Below are positions 1 through 5,527 of a DNA stretch of 5,527 nt, piece by piece. A model generated the notes under the pieces. That model saw nothing but the letters and a program-made list of their open reading frames with translations. It did no database searches and was not told the DNA's origin. This stretch comes from Bacilli bacterium (GTDB lineage Bacteria > Bacillota_I > Bacilli_A > RF39 > UBA660). The stretch is from contig JAILLM010000133.1 in assembly GCA_024693165.1 (NCBI GenBank), positions 1-5,527 on the forward strand, written 5' to 3'. The position numbers and the translations under genes were made by a program. Numbering within the stretch: the stretch's first letter is position 1; each line of letters opens with the position of its first letter.

Positions 1-1
1 T

Positions 2-2284
2 GCATCTCGTGAAGCAATTAGGGCAATTGCTAAAATTAATATTGAATTTACTAATGATAAAAATCATATTCCTAAATTTAAATGTAATGGTGATTCATTT
101 GATTATTTAAAAGAGTTATCATTTAAAGGTTTAAGTAAAAGATTAAATAATAACATTACAAAAGAATATGAAGACAGACTAAATTATGAGTTAAATATAA
201 TTAATAAAATGGGTTATGTAGATTATTTCTTAATTGTTTTTGATTATGTTAGATATGCACTTAAAAATAAGATCTTTGTTGGATGTGGAAGAGGATCTGC
301 TGTTGGTTCTTTAGTTTCATATTCATTAGGTATTTCTTGGATTGATCCAATTAAGTATAATTTAATTTTTGAAAGATTCTTAAATCCTGAAAGAGTTACT
401 ATGCCTGATATCGATGTAGACTTTGAGGATGAAAGAAGAGATGAAGTAATTAATTATGTTAAAGAAACTTATGGTATGGATAGAGTTTCTAACATTATTG
501 CTTATGGTACTTTTACAGCAAAAGATGTTATTAGAACTGTTGCTAAACTTAATAATGTTGATGATGGTGCGATTGAATCTATTACTAAAGTTTTAGATTC
601 AAGATTAAGTTTAAAGAGTAACTTAGAAATCCCAGAGGTAGCAAATATTATTAGAAGAAATTCTTCTTTAAGAAAAGTATATGAAGAAGCAAAATTCTTA
701 GAAGGAATTAAATCTAGAATTACTGTACATGCTGCTGGTATTGTTATAAGTGATGATGATTTAACTAATAATATTCCGGTAGTTAAAAATGGAGATGTAT
801 ATCTTTCTGGATATCAAAAAGATGAATTAGAATCTTTAGGTATTTTAAAAATGGACTTCTTAAGTGTTACTGATTTAACTATTATTAGAAAAGTAAATGA
901 ACTTGTTAAAAAGCATGAAAATCTTAACATAGATTTAAATTATTTAGATTTAAATGATGAGAAAACTTATGCATTGATTAGTAATGGAGATACAAGTGGA
1001 ATATTTCAATTAAAGACTCCAATGATGATTAATTATTTAAGAAAAGCTAAAGTAAAAGAATTTAGAGATTTAGTTATGGCTCTTGCAATTAATAGACCAG
1101 GTCCATTAACCCAAATTCCTTTATATTTAGATAGAAAAAATAATGGTAAAAAAATTGAATATATTATTGATGATTTAAAACCGATACTTGAAGAAACTTA
1201 CGGTATTATGATTTACCAAGAACAAGTAATGGAAGTCTTTAGAAAGTTAGCTAATTATTCATTTAGTGAAGCTGATTTAATTAGAAGAGCTATTAGTAAA
1301 AAGAAAATGGATATTATTAGTAATGAAAAAACTAGATTTATTGATAATGCTATTAAGAATGGATATGATAAGAAAAGCGTTGAAAAAGTTTATGATATGA
1401 TTGTAGATTTTGCTGATTATGGATTTAATAAATCACATTCAGTAGCATACTCTTATATCGCATATCAAATGGCTTATTTAAAAGCTAATTATCCATTATA
1501 TTTTTATTTAGTTTCATTAAGTTATGGTGTTAAAAGTAGTGCAATTATTAATGAAGCTAAAACTAAAGGAATTGAATTTTTAAAACCAGATATTAATATT
1601 TCAAGTAATGATTATGTTATTGATGATGGAAAAATAATTCTTCCATTTAAATCTATTAAAGGTATTACTGAAAATATTTGTAAGATCATTATAGATGCTA
1701 GGGAAGATAAACCATTTAAAGATATATATGATTTTATTGGTAGAGTTAAAGGTATTAATAAAAGAATACTTACTACTTTAATTGAAGGTGGTATATTTGA
1801 TTCATTAAATGTTAATAGAGCTACTCTTATTAGAAATCTAGATTCATTAATTACATATGGTGAGTTAATTCAAACTTTATCTAGTGATTTAGTTCAAAAG
1901 CCAGAACTTATTGAAGTGGAAGAATTTGATGATAATGAACTTATTAAGAAAGAATTAGATTTATATGGATTCTTTATTAATAAACATCCTTGTTGTAAAT
2001 ATAATTCGGTTAAACAAATGAATATTAAAAATTATTTTAATAAATTAATTGAAATGACTGTTTTAGTTAATAAAATTAGTAAGATAAAAACTAAAACTAA
2101 TACTGATATGGCATTTATTACATATGAGGATGAAACAGGAATCGGAGAAGCTATTGTTTTTTCAGATCAATTTAGATTAATAGAAAATTTAAAAGAAAAA
2201 AATATCATAAAAATTAAAGCTAGAGTTGAAAGAAGAAACGATAAGTATCAAATAATTATTCAAAATTTAGAAATTGTAGAATAA
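2..2284 (+). CDS. dnaE: DNA polymerase III alpha subunit DnaE (5' end outside window)
   Basis: Catalytic subunit that polymerises DNA at the replication fork; in Gram-positive bacteria DnaE usually works beside PolC, extending RNA primers. The reading frame is open from position 2, so 760 residues are visible; the ATG at 209 is internal, because the preceding codons already read as DnaE (YEDRLNYELNIINKMGY is typical). Visible landmarks, numbered from position 2: VGCGRGSAVGSLVSY near 93-107, catalytic MPDIDVDF with D136 and D138, HAAG near 243-246, third catalytic Asp D285 in LKMDFL, GDTSGIFQL near 329-337, NRPGPL near 364-369, IYQEQVMEV near 404-412, FADYGFNKSHSVAYSYIAYQ near 470-489, a helix-hairpin-helix region near 550-600, and a C-terminal OB fold near 685-760. 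The PHP domain and start of the palm, roughly 265 residues by comparison with E. coli DnaE, lie upstream. The protein ends at the OB fold, without the tau-binding C-terminal domain of proteobacterial DnaE. Identity is certain; assignment to the DnaE rather than PolC type rests on motif order and the C-terminal OB fold. Confidence 0.97.
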   Translation, partial: ASREAIRAIAKINIEFTNDKNHIPKFKCNGDSFDYLKELSFKGLSKRLNNNITKEYEDRLNYELNIINKMGYVDYFLIVFDYVRYALKNKIFVGCGRGSAVGSLVSYSLGISWIDPIKYNLIFERFLNPERVTMPDIDVDFEDERRDEVINYVKETYGMDRVSNIIAYGTFTAKDVIRTVAKLNNVDDGAIESITKVLDSRLSLKSNLEIPEVANIIRRNSSLRKVYEEAKFLEGIKSRITVHAAGIVISDDDLTNNIPVVKNGDVYLSGYQKDELESLGILKMDFLSVTDLTIIRKVNELVKKHENLNIDLNYLDLNDEKTYALISNGDTSGIFQLKTPMMINYLRKAKVKEFRDLVMALAINRPGPLTQIPLYLDRKNNGKKIEYIIDDLKPILEETYGIMIYQEQVMEVFRKLANYSFSEADLIRRAISKKKMDIISNEKTRFIDNAIKNGYDKKSVEKVYDMIVDFADYGFNKSHSVAYSYIAYQMAYLKANYPLYFYLVSLSYGVKSSAIINEAKTKGIEFLKPDINISSNDYVIDDGKIILPFKSIKGITENICKIIIDAREDKPFKDIYDFIGRVKGINKRILTTLIEGGIFDSLNVNRATLIRNLDSLITYGELIQTLSSDLVQKPELIEVEEFDDNELIKKELDLYGFFINKHPCCKYNSVKQMNIKNYFNKLIEMTVLVNKISKIKTKTNTDMAFITYEDETGIGEAIVFSDQFRLIENLKEKNIIKIKARVERRNDKYQIIIQNLEIVE

Positions 2285-2313
2285 CAGGTATTATACCTGT
2301 TATTTTTCTTTTT
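2280..2313 (+). terminator. Rho-independent terminator overlapping the dnaE stop
   Basis: A perfect 11-bp inverted repeat, AATAACAGGTA (2280-2290) and TACCTGTTATT (2294-2304), with a 3-base loop, is followed by a T-rich tail interrupted by one C (to 2313). The left arm contains the TAA stop codon of dnaE (2282-2284), so the hairpin starts inside the gene. This is a standard intrinsic terminator and marks the end of the dnaE transcript. Confidence 0.9.
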
Positions 2314-2337
2314 AATTACGTTGTTTTTTAGTATAAT
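2309..2337 (+). promoter_or_regulatory. Probable sigma-A-type promoter for the HD-domain gene
   Basis: A perfect TATAAT lies at 2332-2337, 25 bases before the start codon and just after the dnaE terminator, where a new promoter would be expected. The best -35 at 17-bp spacing is TTTTTA (2309-2314), a weak match that overlaps the terminator T tract. Expected transcription start is near 2344, giving a leader of about 20 bases that carries the Shine-Dalgarno. In such AT-rich DNA a chance TATAAT is possible; position and context support it. Confidence 0.6.
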
Positions 2338-2349
2338 AGATAACTAATT

Positions 2350-2356
2350 AAGGAGG
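2350..2356 (+). promoter_or_regulatory. Strong ribosome binding site (AAGGAGG)
   Basis: AAGGAGG ends six bases before the ATG at 2363, near-perfect complementarity to the 16S rRNA anti-Shine-Dalgarno with good spacing. It fixes the start of the HD-domain gene. Confidence 0.9.
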
Positions 2357-2362
2357 ATAGTT

Positions 2363-3274
2363 ATGAATGATTATTTAACTTATAAGAGTGCACTTGGTGA
2401 AACTCCTGATTTCTTAAAAAAGTATTTAGAATTAGATATAGTTAAAAGATTAAAAGGTATTTCACTTTTATGTGGTATGGATTATGCATCTAAATATGCT
2501 TATGATTTTAAATGTTATATTTCTAGATATGATCATTCATTAGATGTTGCTTTAATTGTATGGAATTTAACACATGATAAAAAAGCTACTTTGGCAGGAC
2601 TTTTTCATGATATTTCTACACCAGTATTTTCACATGTAATTGATTATATGAATCATGATTATGTTGAACAAGAAACTACTGAAGCTAAAACTTTAGAAAT
2701 ATTAATGAGTTCAAATGGATTAAGAAAATGTTTAAAAGAAGATAATATTTCATTATATGAAATTGCTGATTTTAAAAAGTATTCTTTAGTTGATTTAGAT
2801 AGACCAAGTTTATGTGCTGATAGATTAGATGGAACAATTTGTAGTGGTATTAATTGGACTAAATCAATTGCTGGTGAAACTTGTAAAAATATTGTTGAAG
2901 ATATAATCTTAGTTAAGAATGAATCTAATCAAGATGAGATAGCTTTTAGAAGTGAAGAATGTGCTAAGAAATTCTTAGATTTAAATGATGAAGTTAATGT
3001 AATTACTCATTCAAATAACGATAATTATATGATGATGTTACTTGCTGACATTGTTAGATTATCAATTAGTTTAGAGATAGTAGATTATGAATCACTTTAT
3101 TATTTAACTGAAGAAGAAGTAATTGAATGTATTGAAGATAATTTAGATTTATCTAATGATTTAAGACAAAAATGGAATCTATTTAAGAATATAAAAGATA
3201 TTCCTAAGATAGAGATTCCAAAGGTTAAAAATAAAATTATAAGCCCTATAGTTGTAGATAAAAGACTTAAATAA
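2363..3274 (+). CDS. HD-domain metal-dependent phosphohydrolase (dNTPase/SAMHD1-like)
   Basis: A 303-residue, apparently cytosolic protein; no signal peptide or membrane helix is seen. It carries the HD-superfamily metal site in order: RYDHSLDVALI with H58 (compare RFEHSLGV in the dNTPase/SAMHD1 branch), LFHDISTPVFSHV with H82-D83 and H91, NHD with H98, and ADRLDG with D153 as the likely last metal ligand. These families bind one or two divalent metals and hydrolyse phosphate esters; the SAMHD1/dGTPase branch cleaves dNTPs to nucleoside and triphosphate. The usual HDIGHGPFSH string reads HDISTPVFSH here, so one His that is conserved in SAMHD1 is replaced by Thr86. The C-terminal half (about 160-303) is alpha/beta with a basic tail and is not recognised. 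The start is set by AAGGAGG six bases upstream. It has its own probable promoter and is followed 26 bp later by the CAP-like gene. Substrate is inference; dNTP, nucleotide second messenger or another phosphoester are all possible. Confidence 0.85.
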   Translation: MNDYLTYKSALGETPDFLKKYLELDIVKRLKGISLLCGMDYASKYAYDFKCYISRYDHSLDVALIVWNLTHDKKATLAGLFHDISTPVFSHVIDYMNHDYVEQETTEAKTLEILMSSNGLRKCLKEDNISLYEIADFKKYSLVDLDRPSLCADRLDGTICSGINWTKSIAGETCKNIVEDIILVKNESNQDEIAFRSEECAKKFLDLNDEVNVITHSNNDNYMMMLLADIVRLSISLEIVDYESLYYLTEEEVIECIEDNLDLSNDLRQKWNLFKNIKDIPKIEIPKVKNKIISPIVVDKRLK

Positions 3275-3275
3275 A

Positions 3276-3284
3276 TGTTATAAT
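3276..3284 (+). promoter_or_regulatory. Extended -10 promoter upstream of the CAP-like gene
   Basis: TGTTATAAT at 3276-3284 is a perfect extended -10 element (TGnTATAAT), two bases after the stop codon of the HD gene. The -35 at 17-bp spacing (AGATAA, 3256-3261) is not recognisable, which is tolerated for extended -10 promoters. Predicted transcription start is about 3290-3292, only some 10 bases before the ATG at 3301. It would drive the membrane protein gene and ffh independently of the promoter at 2332. AT-rich intergenic sequence makes chance occurrence a real alternative. Confidence 0.5.
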
Positions 3285-3290
3285 TATAGT

Positions 3291-3296
3291 GGTGAT
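3291..3296 (+). promoter_or_regulatory. Ribosome binding site that decides the 3301 start
   Basis: GGTGAT (3291-3296) matches the 3' half of the Shine-Dalgarno consensus GGAGGTGAT and lies four bases before the ATG at 3301. The alternative in-frame GTG codons at 3289 and 3292 form part of this site and have only AT-rich sequence upstream, so ATG 3301 is preferred. Confidence 0.6.
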
Positions 3297-3300
3297 TAAG

Positions 3301-4074
3301 ATGGATGATGATTCAAAACAAATATTATTATTAAAAATAGGTGTTGCTTTTTTAGTATTCCTAGCAATATTAATTTTTGTAGTAATTATTATTTCTGTTA
3401 AGAATGCAAATAAAAAGAATAGTAATATGGAAACAACTACTAGAAGAACTTTAAGCGGAGAAGTTGAAGATATAACTAGTACAAGTTGGTTTAGTGAAGA
3501 GATTACTTCAAGTAGTGAAACTACTACAACAAGTACAAGTACTACAACTGTAGCTCCTGAAACTACAACAACTACAACAAAAAAACAAAGTAGTAGTGGA
3601 GGAGGATCAAGTAGTTCTAAAAATCCATCTAGTGGCGGTGGTGGAAGTAGCAGTAGTAGCAGTCAAAGTGAAATTCCATCTCACACTTATACTGTTATTG
3701 GATCAAATGATTTTACATCTTATCATAATGCAGATAATTCTATGGAATGGAATCTATTTAATAAAATAAATTCTAATACAAATAATAAATATAAAATGAC
3801 TTTAGAATTAAGAACAGCTGCAGAAAGAATAGCTCAAACTTGTTGTGAAGCGCCAGGTTCTTGTAATGAAGCATCTAAACAATTAGTTGATTCTGAATAT
3901 CAATTAACTTTTAGATCGTTTATGAACGGAACTGCAACTTATACTACTAATTTCTTTTATGAAAATTTAGCTAATAATGAATTATTAAAAGGTAATTATA
4001 AATATATTGGTGTTGGTGTTATTAAAGGTACAGGTTATTTTAGTTGTGCAGCATGGATTGTTGACGGAGATTAG
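3301..4074 (+). CDS. Membrane-anchored protein with Thr/Ser/Gly-rich stalk and divergent CAP/SCP-like domain
   Basis: 257 residues from ATG 3301; an in-frame GTG at 3289 would add four. Order of parts: acidic N-terminus (MDDDSKQ), one transmembrane helix at about 13-33, a low-complexity stalk at about 42-126 with Thr runs, Ser runs and GGG/GGGG blocks, then a folded domain at about 145-255. The C-terminal domain resembles a CAP (SCP/PR-1) domain: LFNKIN near 151-156 and ELRTAAERIAQTCC near 169-182 fit its first helices, and LLKGNYKYIGVGV followed by GYFSCAAW fits the usual end, RxNILNPxYxxIGVGV plus a beta strand. The His of the CAP GHR motif is absent, so metal binding is doubtful. Four cysteines (181, 182, 188, 249) could form disulfides outside the cell. 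No lipobox or LPXTG is seen. The layout suggests a cell-surface protein held off the membrane by a stalk, though lysines after the helix make topology uncertain. It lies between the HD gene and ffh. Function is unknown. Confidence 0.8.
   Translation: MDDDSKQILLLKIGVAFLVFLAILIFVVIIISVKNANKKNSNMETTTRRTLSGEVEDITSTSWFSEEITSSSETTTTSTSTTTVAPETTTTTTKKQSSSGGGSSSSKNPSSGGGGSSSSSSQSEIPSHTYTVIGSNDFTSYHNADNSMEWNLFNKINSNTNNKYKMTLELRTAAERIAQTCCEAPGSCNEASKQLVDSEYQLTFRSFMNGTATYTTNFFYENLANNELLKGNYKYIGVGVIKGTGYFSCAAWIVDGD
3505..3669 (+). repeat. In-frame triplet low-complexity tract coding the Thr/Ser/Gly stalk
   Basis: Nearly every codon is ACT/ACA (Thr), AGT/AGC (Ser) or GGA/GGT/GGC (Gly), for example six Ser codons in a row at 3646-3663 and six Thr codons shortly before 3580. 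The unit is the triplet, so slippage would change stalk length without breaking the frame. Synonymous codons are mixed (ACT/ACA, AGT/AGC), so it is an imperfect rather than a pure microsatellite. Confidence 0.75.
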
Positions 4075-4080
4075 GGAGGT
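4073..4080 (+). promoter_or_regulatory. ffh ribosome binding site overlapping the upstream stop codon
   Basis: AGGGAGGT (4073-4080) overlaps the TAG stop (4072-4074) of the CAP-like gene; GGAGG ends eight bases before the ffh ATG at 4088. A ribosome terminating on the upstream gene covers this site, so translation of the two genes may be coupled. Confidence 0.85.
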
Positions 4081-4087
4081 TTTATAA

Positions 4088-5395
4088 ATGTTTGAATATA
4101 TGGGGGATAGATTATCAAACGCTATCAAAAATATTAAAGGCATGGGTCGTATTACTGAAGAAAATATTGGCGATGCTATGAGAGAAATACGTATGGCTTT
4201 ATTAGAAGCTGACGTTAACTATGAAGTTGTTAAAGCTTTCGTTAAAAATGTTAAAGAAAAAGCTTTAGGTTTAGATGTTGAAAAGTCACTTAAACCTGAA
4301 GAAGTATTTATAAAATTAGTTAAAGATGAATTAGTTGAATTATTAGGTGGAGAAGCTGCTCCTCTTGAAACTACTAAGAGTCCAACTATTATTATGTTAG
4401 TTGGTTTACAAGGTTCAGGTAAAACTACTGCAAGTGGAAAGATTGCTAATTTAGTAAGAAAGAAATATAAAAAGAATCCACTTTTAGTAGCTTGTGATAT
4501 TTATAGACCTGCTGCTATTGATCAATTAAAAGAAGTAGGTAAAGGACTTAATATACCTGTTTATGAAGAAGGTAAAAAGAATCCTAATGAAATAATTAGA
4601 AATGCTTTAAAATATGCTAAAGAAAATAATAACAATTATATTATTATAGATACTGCAGGTAGACTTCAAATTGATGAAAAATTAATGGATGAACTTGTAG
4701 ATATTGAGACTGAATTCAAACCACATGAAGTATTATTAGTAATTGATGCTATGATGGGTCAAGATGCTATTAATGTTATTAATGGATTTAATTCTAAGTT
4801 AAATTTAACTGGTGCTATTTTAACTAAGATGGATGGTAACACTAAGGGTGGTGTTGCACTTTCTGTAAGACATTTAACTAATGTTCCTATTAAGTTTGTA
4901 GGGGACTCTGAAAAGATGGATGGATTAAGTGAATTCTATCCAGAAAGAATGGCTGAAAGAATCTTAGACATGGGAGATATTCTTTCTATTGCTGAAAAAG
5001 TTGAAGGAATTTATTCTGAGGATGATGCTAAAGATTTAGCTAAGAAAATGAGAAAAGGTGAATATAACCTTGAAGATTTTTTAAATACAATGAATCAAAT
5101 TAAAAAGTTAGGACCTCTAGAAAATCTTATTAAAATGATTCCTGGTGCTAGAAAGATGGGATTAAATTCTATTAATATTAATCCAAAAGATATGGCTCAT
5201 ATTGAAGCTATTATTCAATCAATGACACCATATGAAAGAAAACATCCTGAAGTATTAAAGATGACTCGTAAACAAAGAATTGCTAAAGGTTCTGCAAGAT
5301 CTGTTGAAGAAGTAAATAGATTATTAAATCAATTTGAACAAATGAAAAAAATGATGAAAATGATGAACAATGGCAATATGAAAATGCCTTTCTAA
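4088..5395 (+). CDS. ffh: Signal recognition particle GTPase Ffh (SRP54)
   Basis: Protein part of the bacterial signal recognition particle. With the SRP RNA it binds signal sequences emerging from ribosomes and, through GTP-dependent pairing with FtsY, delivers membrane and secreted proteins to SecYEG. 435 residues, normal family length. N domain about 1-95 (ALLEADVN at 38-44); G domain about 98-298 with G1 GLQGSGKTT 106-114, DIYRPAAIDQL 137-147, DTAGRL 188-193, DAMMGQDA 220-227, TKMDG 246-250 followed by GG at 254-255, and FVGDSEK 270-276 where FxGxGEK is usual; methionine-rich M domain about 300-430 with finger-loop region GPLENLIKMIPG 342-353 and SRP-RNA-binding TRKQRIAKGSA 393-403 in place of the usual RRxRIAxGSG. 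It ends in a Met/Lys-rich tail. The start is fixed by AGGGAGGT eight bases upstream. No ylxM-like gene precedes it, unlike many Firmicutes; the stalked membrane protein gene is there instead. Its CGT arginine codons are rare elsewhere in the window, fitting higher expression. Identity is certain. Confidence 0.98.
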   Translation: MFEYMGDRLSNAIKNIKGMGRITEENIGDAMREIRMALLEADVNYEVVKAFVKNVKEKALGLDVEKSLKPEEVFIKLVKDELVELLGGEAAPLETTKSPTIIMLVGLQGSGKTTASGKIANLVRKKYKKNPLLVACDIYRPAAIDQLKEVGKGLNIPVYEEGKKNPNEIIRNALKYAKENNNNYIIIDTAGRLQIDEKLMDELVDIETEFKPHEVLLVIDAMMGQDAINVINGFNSKLNLTGAILTKMDGNTKGGVALSVRHLTNVPIKFVGDSEKMDGLSEFYPERMAERILDMGDILSIAEKVEGIYSEDDAKDLAKKMRKGEYNLEDFLNTMNQIKKLGPLENLIKMIPGARKMGLNSININPKDMAHIEAIIQSMTPYERKHPEVLKMTRKQRIAKGSARSVEEVNRLLNQFEQMKKMMKMMNNGNMKMPF

Positions 5396-5400
5396 TAATT

Positions 5401-5527
5401 ATGAAAAAGAGTAAGTATGTTATATTTGGTTTTACTATTTGTTTTATTACTTTTTTAATAATAGGCATTTTATTAAATTATGTAGATATCAATAGTAAAA
5501 TCAAAGTTAAAACAATAGAAAATTTTG
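5401..5527 (+). CDS. N-terminus of a membrane-anchored or secreted protein (3' end outside window)
   Basis: A frame open from ATG 5401 to the window end gives 42 residues: a basic start (MKKSK), a hydrophobic stretch at about 7-26 (VIFGFTICFITFLIIGILL), then a polar segment beginning NYVDINSKIK. This is the pattern of an uncleaved signal anchor or signal peptide with an extracytoplasmic C-terminal part. A Cys at residue 14 lies inside the helix and does not make a convincing lipobox. The ATG lies two bases after the tandem TAA stops of ffh (5393-5398), with no Shine-Dalgarno visible, so translation may depend on termination-reinitiation from ffh. The frame is also open upstream inside ffh but has no good start there. 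Product and function cannot be told from this fragment. Confidence 0.65.
   Translation, partial: MKKSKYVIFGFTICFITFLIIGILLNYVDINSKIKVKTIENF

Noticed and set aside
209..2284. dnaE starting at the ATG at 209
   Set aside because: The frame is open upstream to the window edge and the upstream residues are DnaE-like; the MGY motif is an internal conserved part of the polymerase.
3266..3300. Possible hairpin or operator between CTTAA and TTAAG flanking the HD/CAP-like gene gap
   Set aside because: Only five AT-rich pairs over a long loop; expected by chance in this composition, and no T tract follows to make a terminator.
3579..3586. Run of seven A followed by C, resembling a programmed frameshift slippery site
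   Set aside because: The -1 frame meets TAG at 3591 almost at once, and the +1 frame gives no recognisable protein, while the zero frame continues into the conserved C-terminal domain. It simply codes Lys-Lys in the stalk.
3289..4074. GTG at 3289 as the start of the CAP-like protein gene
   Set aside because: No Shine-Dalgarno lies before it, it overlaps the GGTGAT that fits the ATG at 3301, and the predicted transcript start is at or after it.
5283..5468. Minus-strand ORF of 61 codons
   Set aside because: It is antisense to the ffh 3' end and the start of the next ORF, has no ribosome binding site that I can see, and its Phe/Ile-rich composition is what AT-rich antisense sequence produces.
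1..5527. CRISPR array, tRNA/rRNA, insertion sequence, prophage or defence-system genes
   Set aside because: No spaced direct repeats, cloverleaf sequence, transposase, terminal inverted repeats or phage genes were seen; coding sequence fills nearly the whole window.

Overview
The window is strongly AT-rich chromosomal DNA. Arginine is coded mostly by AGA, good AGGAGG-type ribosome binding sites are present, tryptophan is coded by TGG, and stops are TAA or TAG with no in-frame TGA. Together with a Gram-positive type DnaE that ends after its OB fold, this points to a low-GC Bacillota or Mollicutes-related bacterium using code 11. An uncultured gut Bacilli lineage such as RF39 or the Erysipelotrichales is plausible. 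That placement is inference, since no rRNA or marker alignment was possible.

Layout, all on the + strand: (1) positions 2-2284 hold the 3' part of dnaE, the replicative DNA polymerase III alpha subunit. Its PHP domain lies upstream of the window. (2) A perfect 11-bp hairpin with a T tract overlaps the dnaE stop codon and closes that unit. (3) A promoter-like TATAAT and a strong Shine-Dalgarno sequence precede an HD-domain phosphohydrolase gene (2363-3274). (4) An extended -10 promoter sits in the short gap before a single-pass membrane protein gene (start chosen at 3301, end 4074). That protein has a long Thr/Ser/Gly-rich stalk and a divergent CAP/SCP-like C-terminal domain. (5) ffh, encoding the signal recognition particle GTPase, follows 13 bp later (4088-5395). 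(6) Right after its tandem TAA stops, a new ORF begins at 5401 with a typical N-terminal membrane anchor and runs off the window.

The HD gene, the CAP-like gene, ffh and the last ORF are closely packed with no visible terminator between them, so they probably form one transcription unit with an internal promoter. Functionally it is a mix of housekeeping genes (replication, protein targeting, probable nucleotide hydrolysis) and envelope genes. I see no mobile element, CRISPR array, RNA gene or defence island. The most unusual items are the stalked CAP-like protein placed directly before ffh, its nearly leaderless promoter arrangement, and substitutions at normally conserved motif positions in DnaE, the HD protein and Ffh. 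I do not see convincing evidence of a new multi-gene system.
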